Part shown: positions 56,362 to 64,000 of the stretch, in pieces | How positions within the stretch are numbered: the stretch's first letter is position 1 | Layout of the letters: every line of letters starts with the position of its first letter | Assembly: GCA_024663395.1 (NCBI GenBank) | Contig: JANFAH010000027.1 | Location: 558,001-622,000 of the forward strand | Reading direction: 5' to 3' | DNA from: Pisolithus tinctorius | Lineage: Eukaryota; Basidiomycota; Agaricomycetes; Boletales; Pisolithaceae | Length of the DNA stretch: 64,000 nucleotides | Notes under the pieces: model-generated | The model's database searches: none | Seen by the model: the letters and a program-made list of their open reading frames with translations, nothing else | Told to the model about the DNA's origin: nothing | Program-made: the position numbers and the translations under genes

Positions 56362-57996
56362 TCGTCATCGTGCAAGCTCAAACCTTCATTGAGGGCACTG
56401 GAATGAGAGGGTGAGCACAAATGACTGGCACTGGGTATGTGTGTCAGTGAAGAAGAATGTGAAGCTGAATGAGGGAGCGAGGAACATGACTGAGACCTAT
56501 GTTTAGTGAGTCACAGTGCTGTGGAATCCTGCCCTGAGTTCTCTCATTGTTATCCCTCACCATTGATCTCTCTGTACTTGTAGTACAGTTTCTCTTGCAT
56601 GAGGGCCATTGGGTTGCATAGTCTCAATCATGACTCATGCGTCGAAGCTGCAGTGGCCAGTGCTGGCCCCAGCCCGTGGGACCATGCATCATGTGACACC
56701 CACCTCATCTGCTTGGTCTGACATGTTTGTCAGAATCCAAGATGGTGTGTGTGGATATGCATGCAGGTGGGTTTGACTCGATGCTCTGCCAGGTAATTAT
56801 AAGGTAACACCTATATTTGCTGCATTCTAGTGCTGCTGAAAAACAGATCACATTCCTAGCATTTACCATCTACATTACTCTGGGATCCCTGCAGGTTTTT
56901 GGTTTTACACCGAAAAATAAACACTCTGTACCAGTTATCAATTAACCCTTTGCAGTCAGAATCTTCAAACAAGAGTGGCTGAACTTGGGCACATGGCCAA
57001 CAGCTGGTCTTGGTAGTGGCGAGTCTCGACATCAGTCATCCGGATCCACTAACGCAGTCTTTCCAACTCGCAGTAATGGCTAGTAGGTGGTTCAATAGTC
57101 GAGGATTGCCACAAAGATGTGACTGGCCAAGCTGAATGGTTTCATATCTCCCACTCATAACCTGTCCCTAGGCTTTTGCCATTCCTGCTCACTGTATGCC
57201 CACTGCTGATGCACAGAACGGTGGTTTGGGATGACCAGTCCATCTTGACATCTTCTATATCTCATCGTGCCTATTGTGCAGTATGCATGGTGCCTTTGTA
57301 TCCACGGATTTCATTCATCATTTGAAAGGGGTAATGAACTCGAATTTGTACACAACAGTGACTGTCGACATATCCTGCTGTGGCAGTAAGGCCATGCGAA
57401 AATGGGGTGCAACTAGGACAGAGTCTGTCCTTAAGCCTCGAGGCATCAATATGTTGCTGAATGGCACGTAATGCCTATCTTTGTTCATTCATCCTTTGTC
57501 TTGACCATTGCTTATAAGGCTTCTCACCTCTCCGGGTTTCAGGAATAAAGCATTCGATGCCACAGTCTAATCGATGCCCTACAGGAACTCTGTTTTTCGA
57601 GCCATTCCATCTGTACAAGAAGGTTGCAGAAGATGCTCTCTCCTGAGGTATCATTGATACCATTCATACTTCCAGTGGTGGGACTGACATATGGCTAGCA
57701 GCTATAGCGCACAAACAAACTGTGCAATACACATGTTACAAGCAGAACTGCAAGCAAGCATCCCATCCAAGGCCTCAGAGCTGTCATGAGGAGGTATGTT
57801 TTCGGGTGTAAATGCTGGTCTATCATGATTGCCCACTGTGTTTAAGCCAATAGCTGGGAACAATGTTCCTGCCAGTATGGAAGTGGACTCAACTCGTATC
57901 CAGCAGACCATGCACGAGGAAGTGCCTGTCGACGCTACCATTCCAGATGGTGGCATGCCTGGTCCCAGTGCGATACCTGAATGGACATCTGCAATG
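56362..57996. other. Stretch with only weak gene relics
   Basis: At 56362-56510 the plus strand can be read as IVQAQTFIEGTGMR, a 37-nt GT..AG gap, and KKNVKLNEGARNMTETYV before a stop. This could be a gene 3' end next to the SUB2 breakpoint but is unidentified. At 57274-57471 a frame contains TVDISCCGSKAMRKWGATRT. Neither matches a family I know. The chromovirus inserts at 57997. Confidence 0.3.
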
Positions 57997-58811
57997 TGTC
58001 AAAGTCGGACAACACCCCTGGCTCCTTCTTAGGGCGGAGTTGGAGCGGGTTGGGCTGCGGAGTACAGCGGTCAAAGTCCGAAGCAAATCCGACCACTGGG
58101 TGGCGAGATATTTGATGAACAGTGAGCGGAGGGGTATGAAGGGAAGTTTCGGAGGCTGAGGTCGGAGTTGGAGCTGGAGGTCAGAGGTCGGAGGTCGGAT
58201 GAGAGGGCGTTGGGTTCAGCTAGTGCACTGCCCCCTTGCGCGAGCTCAGCCCTCGTATTTCAGAGGTGGAGCGGACTCAGAGGAGGTGGAGATGAAACTC
58301 CAGAGGGGACTGAGAGGGAGTCGAAGGTGGGGACTTTATTTGATATTCGTACTGATTACATCGGAGTACTACGTGGCCTTATATACAATGTAGGCCAAGG
58401 GTGGTGCAGTACAGAATGTAAACCAATAAGTGTATAGTGGGTTAGAGTCCTTCCGACACAAGGGATAGAGGGTAGGGATGATGGGGACCTTAACTGAGAC
58501 AAGGAAACTACTACAACGAGGAAGAGAGGGTAAATACCGAAGGAGCGGAAGAATGGAGAAAACCAACACGAGGGCGGAACCCTATCTAGAATGCAGGGCC
58601 GCAAGTCCGACAGCCCATGTGACCAACCTTAGGGCGGAGTTGAGTGGAGTTGGTCAGAACATGGACAGGGGACCTCAGAGAGGTGTGGAGATGTGTCGGG
58701 AGGGTCAGAGGAGCGCGGGAACACGTCGGAGCAGGGCGGAGAAGCGTGGGAACATGTCGGAAGAGGGCGGAGTAGGTGTTAGGGGCTTATGCTGGTGTCA
58801 TGGTCATGACA
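57997..58811 (-). repeat. 3' LTR of the young chromovirus (815 bp)
   Basis: TGTCAAAGTCGG...GGTCATGACA with a TGTCA/TGACA inverted end. On the minus strand TATATAAG (58378-58385) lies 32 nt before AGTACGAATAT (58343-58353). The likely polypurine tract AAGGGGGGGATAC lies just outside at 58812-58825. Confidence 0.95.
58343..58385 (-). promoter_or_regulatory. LTR promoter: TATA box and predicted transcript start
   Basis: TATATAAG and, 32 nt downstream, AGTACGAATAT, the 11-mer complementary to the primer site at 63899-63909. The same spacing (33 nt) occurs in the 736-bp LTRs and in the solo LTR at 31661-32393. Confidence 0.65.
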
Positions 58812-58855
58812 GTATCCCCCCCTTAGGGCCTGAACCCCTGAAGGCCATAGCAAAG

Positions 58856-61800
58856 CTACGACGGAGGTGAGTAAGGTCCAGGTTTATGAGGATAGCGAGC
58901 ATGATAAGCAGCCAACAACTCGGAGGCATGTTCCAACTCTGTTGCCAACACCCAAGAGGTCTCGTCTTCAGTATTCTCATAGCCTGCCCAGCGGACTAGA
59001 TACAGCAACTGACAATGACGGCGGCGGCGATCCACCTTTGAGTCGAGGATCTCCAAAATCTCGTACTCAAGGTCACCATCCACCTCAACAGGCAGAGGCG
59101 GAGGTTGGTGCCAATCAGGGAAGGGATTCGGAGTAGCAGGCTCTAACTGCGACACGTGAAAGACAGGGTGGATGGCCCACATTGCATCAGGTAAGCGGAG
59201 GGTGACGGAGTGCATACCAGGCCTAGCTATGATAGCATAGGGGCCCAAGTTCTTCTCCGCAAGTTTAGCCGAAGGGTGGGTGGAGCGGAAGTACCTGGCC
59301 TTGACATAAGCCTGGTCACCGACTTTGAACTCTGGTGGCGGAATGTGTCTAGCATCAGCTGGACCTTGATAGTGGAGTTGAGCGGCAGCCATCTCAGTGC
59401 AGAGGAAGTCGTGCAGGGCGGAAAGCTCCACAACATAGTTATGGGCCTTCGGAGAGGTGAGGTCGCGGTCAGAGTAAACTGACAAGTTCGGGTGGTACCC
59501 CTTATTAGTGAAAAAGGGAGAGACTCCAGTAGTAGCACTCGGCGCATTATTACAAGCAAACTCCGCTAGTGGGAGTAACTCCGACCAATCGTCTTGCTGA
59601 TAGTTACAGTAGGTGCGGAGATACTGCTCGAGGGTCTGATTCATGCGCTCTGTTTGGCCATTGCCTTCTGGGTGGTAGCCTGATGTAAAATGAAGGTGCA
59701 TATCTAAGGCCTTTCCGAGGGAGCGGAAGAAGTGCGACACGAACTCTGGACCCCTGTCGGAGGTGACATGAGCAGGTACTCCATGCTTGGAAAAGACGTG
59801 GGTAAGGAAGAGTTTTGCTAGGTCAGCGGAGGTGATGGAGTCATGGGTCGGAATGAACACGGTTTGTTTAGAAAGGCGGTCTACAACAACCAAGATGGCG
59901 GAGTAGCCTGCGGAGTTGGGGAGATGCTCGATGAAATCCATCGAGATGGAGTTCCATGGCTTCTCAGGGACAGGAAGCTGCTTCAGTAGGCCGAAGGGGC
60001 AGTGACGAGGGACCTTGCTGCGACCACAAGTGGTGCAGGACCTGACATAGTTCTTTACATCAGTGCGGAGGTTAGGCCATATGTACTCACAGCGAACAAG
60101 CTCTACAGTGCGACTCTGCCCAAAGTGACCCGCAAGCAGATGGTCATGTTTAAACCGAAGCACTTGGAGGCGGAGACCATCAATGTCGGGGACAAAGATG
60201 CGGCCATCGAGGTGGAGGAGACCCTCGTGGTCTAATGACCAGCGGAGGTCTGTCGGAGTTGGGAGATGGGGAGCGGAGATGGGGTCGGAGGGTAGTGCGG
60301 AGATGATGTCGGCATGGAGCTGCTCAACATCGAAGATCATGGCAGCTCGGAGCACAGGGGCCAAGAGGTGGGTAGTATGGAGGGACGAAGCGAACTGTTC
60401 CTGGGTAAACACAGGGCGGAGGTTATGAGGGTTTACCTGCACATAGTCCTTATCCCCCTCTTTTGGGTAAACATCCCAGTGGCGGGTAAGTGCGTCGGGC
60501 TTGGCTCCAAGGCGGCCAGGGTGGAAACGGATGGCTAGGTTGAACTGGGAGAGGTACTCCGACCAACGAGCCTGACGGCGGGTTAGGACCTTAGAGGTGG
60601 AGAAATACTCCAAGTTTTTATGGTCAGTCACCACGTCAGCAGGGGTGGCGGAGCCTTCCAAGTAATGTCGCCAGTGGCAGAAGGCCTCAAAAATCACCAA
60701 CAGCTCCTTATCATGAGTGTCGTAGTTGAGCTCCGGGGCAGTGAGTGTGTGGGAGTAAAAGGCAACCAGGCGGAGTTCACCATCGGAGCAGGTAATCGAG
60801 AGGATACCCGCAATGGCATAGTCCGATGTGTCAGTCTCAACCGTGACTGGGGCATCAGGCACCCAATGAGTAAGGATCGGAGCAGAGGTGAAAGCGGTCT
60901 TAAGGCGGAGGAAAGCGGAGCGGCACTCTTCGGAGAAGCTCCAAGGAGCGCCCTTCCGAGTGAGGCGGGTGAGCGGAACAACTATGTCAGAGTAGTTACT
61001 GATGAACTGACGATAGAAGTTTGCAAACCCAAGAAAGGACTGGATGTCTTTAACCTTGCGTGGTTCAGGCCAATCACGAATGGACTGGACCTTATCAGCG
61101 GACATGGTCAGACCAGATGGGGAGAGGACATAGCTGAGGTACTCGACAGAGTCTTTGTGGAACTCACACTTTTCTGGCTTAGCAAAGAGGCTATGCTGGC
61201 AGAGGCGGCGGAGGACCTCTTTTACATGTTGGCAGTGCAACTCCTCATTGTGGGAGTAGATGAGGATGTCATCAAGGTAAACAACAACGCAGACATCGAG
61301 CATGTCAGCGAAGATGCTATTAACAAACCGCTGGAAAGCCGCTGGCGCATTAGTAAGACCGAAGGGCATAACCGACCATTCATAGGAACCATAGCGAGTG
61401 CGAAAGGCAGTTTTCCATTCGTCACCAGCACCGATTCGGACTAAGTGGTAGGCATGGCGGAGGTCAATTTTACTATAGATTTTAGCACAGCTCGGAGAAT
61501 CGAGCAAGTCGGAGATGAGAGGGAGCGGGTAGCGGTCTTTCTTGGTGATTTTATTGAGTCCTTGGTAATCCACACAGAGGCGGAGTGAGCCGTCCTTCTT
61601 CTTAACGAAGAGGACAGGAGCACCATGGGCGGAGGTTGACTGTTTAATGAAACCGTAGCTGAGGTGCTCATCTATGAAGGTGCGGAGCGCCTCAAGCTCG
61701 GGCGGAGAGAGTGAGTAGACAGTGCCTAGAGGTGGAGAAGCCCCTTCTTTGAGATCTATATTTAAATCGAAGCTGCGGTGCGGAGGGAGTTCAGTAGCCT

Positions 61801-62590
61801 TTGCTTTACTAAAGACATCAGCGAACTCATGGTAGTCGGAGGGCACTGCAGAGAGATCAGGAGGTGCGGAGGGCATCGAAGAGGCTCGGAGTTTCATATC
61901 TTCAGGGCAGAGGTGCAAGCGGAACTGTGCGGAGCCAGGAAGGGCACACGCATGGACAAAGGCTGCAGCTCCGATGAGAGAGATATGCGGAGCAGTGCGT
62001 GGCAAGCCAGCTGTCGGAGTAGGCAGCGGAGCTGATGTCGGAGGAGCGGATGGAGCAGAGGGTGTCGGTACTGAAGTGGAAGTCGCAACAGAAGGTGATG
62101 GAGGCGCCAAGGGCGTCGGCATTCTTTGTATCGATGGTCGGAACGAGATACTGCTCAATACCCAGTCAATCGACAGATTGTAGCGGGTGAGCCAGTTGTG
62201 TCCCAAGACCAATGAACAGGCGGAATCCAACGGAGTTACATAACAGGAAACAGATGTGACATCGCCAGAGGCAAAGCGGACGGAGAAATCTACTACTTGG
62301 GAAATGGCAGTATTACTAGTACCATCAAACAGTCGGAGAGGAATAGGCGGAGAGACATTTTTTGTTGGGATTTTATACTTTTTAACTAAAGAGGGGTCGA
62401 CGAAACAGTGCGAAGAGCCTGAGTCGACCAGAGCGGGGAAAGTATCTACGGAGAAATCAGGAAGAGAAATAATTGGAAGAAGAGAATTAGGGTCGGAAAG
62501 AGTGGATGCGTTGAGGTGGACTTCTGCACGGATGGGATCAACGCTTCCTCCAGGACGTACAGGCTCCCTGGAGGAGCGGGTTAATTTTTT
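58856..62590 (-). CDS. pol: Chromovirus Pol: protease, RT, RNase H, integrase, chromodomain
   Basis: Expressed by -1 frameshifting at 62584-62590; I read an uninterrupted frame of about 1,240 codons to the stop at 58856. Protease has LVDSGSSHCFVD near 62425 and LGHNWLTRYN. RT has [34 protein letters not shown] and YLDDILIYS near 61270. RNase H has VETDTSDYAIAGILS near 60835 and ELNYDTHDKELL. Integrase has the HH-CC finger (HDHLLAGHF...CTTCGRSK), then VVVDRLSK, TSDRGPEF and HPEGNGQTERMNQ. The C-terminus is a chromodomain (YEILEILDSKVDRRRRHC, LYLVRWAGYENTEDETSWV), which in chromoviruses guides integration to heterochromatin. All catalytic residues I can check are present. Confidence 0.95.
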   Translation of the reverse strand, partial: KKLTRSSREPVRPGGSVDPIRAEVHLNASTLSDPNSLLPIISLPDFSVDTFPALVDSGSSHCFVDPSLVKKYKIPTKNVSPPIPLRLFDGTSNTAISQVVDFSVRFASGDVTSVSCYVTPLDSACSLVLGHNWLTRYNLSIDWVLSSISFRPSIQRMPTPLAPPSPSVATSTSVPTPSAPSAPPTSAPLPTPTAGLPRTAPHISLIGAAAFVHACALPGSAQFRLHLCPEDMKLRASSMPSAPPDLSAVPSDYHEFADVFSKAKATELPPHRSFDLNIDLKEGASPPLGTVYSLSPPELEALRTFIDEHLSYGFIKQSTSAHGAPVLFVKKKDGSLRLCVDYQGLNKITKKDRYPLPLISDLLDSPSCAKIYSKIDLRHAYHLVRIGAGDEWKTAFRTRYGSYEWSVMPFGLTNAPAAFQRFVNSIFADMLDVCVVVYLDDILIYSHNEELHCQHVKEVLRRLCQHSLFAKPEKCEFHKDSVEYLSYVLSPSGLTMSADKVQSIRDWPEPRKVKDIQSFLGFANFYRQFISNYSDIVVPLTRLTRKGAPWSFSEECRSAFLRLKTAFTSAPILTHWVPDAPVTVETDTSDYAIAGILSITCSDGELRLVAFYSHTLTAPELNYDTHDKELLVIFEAFCHWRHYLEGSATPADVVTDHKNLEYFSTSKVLTRRQARWSEYLSQFNLAIRFHPGRLGAKPDALTRHWDVYPKEGDKDYVQVNPHNLRPVFTQEQFASSLHTTHLLAPVLRAAMIFDVEQLHADIISALPSDPISAPHLPTPTDLRWSLDHEGLLHLDGRIFVPDIDGLRLQVLRFKHDHLLAGHFGQSRTVELVRCEYIWPNLRTDVKNYVRSCTTCGRSKVPRHCPFGLLKQLPVPEKPWNSISMDFIEHLPNSAGYSAILVVVDRLSKQTVFIPTHDSITSADLAKLFLTHVFSKHGVPAHVTSDRGPEFVSHFFRSLGKALDMHLHFTSGYHPEGNGQTERMNQTLEQYLRTYCNYQQDDWSELLPLAEFACNNAPSATTGVSPFFTNKGYHPNLSVYSDRDLTSPKAHNYVVELSALHDFLCTEMAAAQLHYQGPADARHIPPPEFKVGDQAYVKARYFRSTHPSAKLAEKNLGPYAIIARPGMHSVTLRLPDAMWAIHPVFHVSQLEPATPNPFPDWHQPPPLPVEVDGDLEYEILEILDSKVDRRRRHCQLLYLVRWAGYENTEDETSWVLATELEHASELLAAYHARYPHKPGPYSPPS
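62581..62590 (-). promoter_or_regulatory. Gag-Pol -1 frameshift site
   Basis: TCA AAA AAT TAA in the gag frame. The slippery heptamer A AAA AAT (62584-62590) is followed at once by the gag stop, and the pol frame is -1. A downstream stimulatory structure was not evaluated. Confidence 0.75.
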
Positions 62591-63483
62591 GACTCTGACC
62601 TCTCCGCAGGCGGAGCGGTCGGAGTGGCAGCTTTAGCAGCACAGGCCTTGGCAGCGCGGGAAGTCGACTTTGGGCAGTCCTTGGTGGAGTGACCAGGTTC
62701 ACCACAGAAGAGGCACAGCCCACCAGTAAGGCGGCGGAGCCGCTCAGCTGCTGTGAGCTTGCCATCTTTTCCGAGGAGATGGTTGATGTCGGACTTTGGC
62801 GCTTCGGCCTTTTTAGAGTTGGACTTAGGGGCGGAGGATGATGCGGAGGGTTTCGGCTTTGAGTTGGAGGTGCGGAGCAGAGTTCTTTCGGCAGGAGGAG
62901 GCTTGGCGGAGTGGGAGACTTCTGACCTGCGCTCCCAGTAGCGTGCATCTACTGTCTGGGCCAACTCGCAGAGTGCATGAAGAGTGGCAGGCTTGCTGAC
63001 ACGGGACACTTCATCCTTGATGCGGTCAGGGAGACCTGAGTAAAAGCGGTGGCGGAGTGCGCCTTCGCCATAGTCCTTTACCTGAGAAGCCCAGTGGTTG
63101 AACTCCACCAAGTACTTCGCAATACACGAAGAGTCCTTCATGGTAAGATTTTCCAGATGCTGGACGGCATCGGCAGCAGCATCATGAGGGCCGAAATTGG
63201 TAGTGAGCTCACGGAGGAACTCGCGGTGATCATCCATCCACAGTGGACAATTAAGGTAATCATCCGGATTGAGAAGGTCTGGTTCGAACCAGGCCAATGC
63301 CATGCCCTTAAGGTAGGACTGCGCATATGTGACCTTGGCTCGGTTGGAGCGGAATGCCCGAGGGCGGTCCTGGAAATTGAGCTCACATTGGACCAGGAAC
63401 TCACGGAGTTTTTTAGGGTCAGACCCATCAAAGGTGTCCGGCTCGCAGAGCGGAGTCTCCGGAGCGCTGGTTGGAGCGGGCTA
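62581..63483 (-). CDS. gag: Chromovirus Gag, capsid and nucleocapsid part
   Basis: The frame is open from about 63483 (APETPLCEPDTFDGSDP) through capsid sequence (YLKGMALAWFEPDLLNPDDY, FGPHDAAADAVQHLENLTMK, GLPDRIKDEVSRVSKPATLH) and a knuckle CLFCGEPGHSTKDC to SESKN-stop. Gag coats element RNA and builds the particle. The N-terminal 142 codons lie in another frame (63428-63856), with a short overlap at 63428-63483. In the sister element the same junction is in one frame, so a small deletion here has broken Gag. Confidence 0.85.
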
Positions 63484-63856
63484 GGGCATGGATGGCCCAG
63501 GTCAGAGCAAGGACTGGGTCATCAAGGGGATCCCCGAGGTTGTCGGGATCATCCTCATCATCAGGCCCATCACCAGGATGGTAGTCAGGATTGTTGGGGT
63601 CATCGTCGGGGTCGCCTGGTCCATCTCCGCCAGGGTGAATGACGATAGGAGGTGGCGGAGAGCGGAGGGCGGACTGCTGACGGATGGAGGGTGCAGCATG
63701 TGAGGCGCTGTCTGGAGCAGGGTCGGAGTTGGAGCGCCCCCTGGAGGAGAAGCTCCGGAAGGGCTCAACAACCGAAGGGAGATGTCGGGGGTTTGCCAAG
63801 GCTGTAGCAAGGGCCTCGGTAGCATCCCGTTGTCGGAGACGTGTCATGGGAGGCAT
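63428..63856 (-). CDS. gag: Chromovirus Gag, N-terminal part in a shifted frame
   Basis: The ORF starts MPPMTRLRQRDATEALATAL and continues ANPRHLPSVVEPFRSFSS, which matches LANPCRLPSVVEQFQSFS of the sister element. A Pro/Gly/Asp-rich stretch (GGDGPGDPDDDPNNPDYHPG) follows, then ALTWAIHALARSN. It ends out of frame with the capsid part because of a short deletion near 63460-63475. Confidence 0.8.
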   Translation of the reverse strand: MPPMTRLRQRDATEALATALANPRHLPSVVEPFRSFSSRGRSNSDPAPDSASHAAPSIRQQSALRSPPPPIVIHPGGDGPGDPDDDPNNPDYHPGDGPDDEDDPDNLGDPLDDPVLALTWAIHALARSNQRSGDSALRAGHL

Positions 63857-63897
63857 AACGGATGTGGTAGGGGAAGTGAGAGAGCTCGTACAAGTGA

Positions 63898-63911
63898 TAG
63901 TACGAATATAC
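63898..63911 (-). promoter_or_regulatory. Self-priming primer-binding site
   Basis: On the minus strand, GT and then ATATTCGTACT follow the 5' LTR. The 11-mer is perfectly complementary to AGTACGAATAT in the LTR (58343-58353). No tRNA-type site is seen. Confidence 0.75.
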
Positions 63912-64000
63912 TGTCAAAGTTGGACAACACCCCTGGCTCCTTCTTAGGGCGGAGTTGGAGCGGGTTGGGCTGCGGAGTACAGCGGTCAAAGTCCGAAGCG
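63912..64000 (-). repeat. 5' LTR of the young chromovirus, first 89 bases
   Basis: Matches 57997-58085 with very few differences (TTGGAC for TCGGAC). The rest lies outside the window. Confidence 0.95.

Larger units (their letters stand above)
57997..64000 (-). mobile_element. Young Ty3/gypsy chromovirus, right end outside the window
   Basis: 3' LTR at 57997-58811 and the start of the 5' LTR at 63912-64000. Internal order on the minus strand is self-priming site, gag, -1 frameshift site, pol with chromodomain. The pol frame is open throughout and CpG-rich, which marks it as the youngest element here. The left flank CAATG (57992-57996) is the candidate target duplication; the partner is beyond the window. 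Confidence 0.95.

Noticed and set aside
54420..56400. CACTA/TAGTG termini of the Tnp2 transposon
   Set aside because: CACTA pentamers occur by chance, but I found no pair with matching inverted repeats and a 2-3 bp duplication at sensible positions.
60620..61444. 274-codon plus-strand ORF opposite pol
   Set aside because: It is antisense to the RT/RNase H region of the intact chromovirus. Its sequence is the complement of conserved pol codons and shows no independent domain.

Overview
The window looks like a repeat-dominated, gene-poor segment of a mushroom-forming basidiomycete (Agaricomycetes) genome. The evidence is the set of mobile-element families: Ty3/gypsy chromoviruses, a KDZ-type transposase, a Tnp2 (CACTA/EnSpm-like) transposase, and two lineage-specific hypothetical families known to me from Agaricomycete genomes. 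Short introns of about 40-70 nt can also be read. I see no intact single-copy host gene and no rRNA, functional tRNA or CRISPR array.

Layout. 0.6-5.4 kb: end of a two-exon plus-strand ORF, then a decayed minus-strand gypsy gag-pol. 5.5-6.3 kb: copy M1 of a dispersed repeat. 6.4-13.9 kb: a decayed KDZ transposase and, just upstream on the same strand, a degenerate hypothetical gene. 14.0-16.8 kb: ~208-bp tandem repeats and hairpin-rich R2 repeats, split by a 903-bp solo LTR with a perfect target-site duplication (TSD). 17.8-21.8 kb: a gag-only LTR element with a long internal tandem array. 21.9-25.2 kb: degenerate repeats and a broken hypothetical gene. 27.0-28.8 kb: a self-complementary 64/65-bp minisatellite ending next to a tRNA-like SINE remnant. 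29.2-32.6 kb: repeats M2 and M3 in inverted orientation enclosing two gene fragments (one GH3-like), with a 733-bp solo LTR inside M3. 33.1-33.95 kb: two more minisatellite arrays in opposite orientation around a second tRNA-like remnant. 36-37.9 kb: unidentified ORFs and an AT-rich block. 38-41.5 kb: a ~1-kb-arm inverted repeat carrying captured SUB2/UAP56 helicase sequence. 42.0-54.4 kb: a Tnp2 transposase gene split by a complete 8,130-bp gypsy element. 54.9-56.4 kb: a second long copy of the SUB2 capture. 58.0-64.0 kb: a younger chromovirus with a continuous pol, running off the right edge.

How it fits together. The two chromoviruses and two solo LTRs belong to related LTR families. In the two elements the sequence beside the 5' LTR is complementary to 11 nt of the LTR placed 32-33 nt downstream of a TATA box. 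This is the arrangement expected of Tf1/sushi-type self-primed reverse transcription. Gag and pol are joined by a slippery A AAA AAT heptamer directly before the gag stop. Older copies are broken mainly by CpG transitions (often CGA to TGA), which gives a relative age order. The Tnp2 locus is flanked by inverted copies of a captured SUB2 fragment that keeps an intron, and a GH3-like fragment lies between inverted M repeats. DNA-level capture of host gene pieces is therefore a recurring theme.
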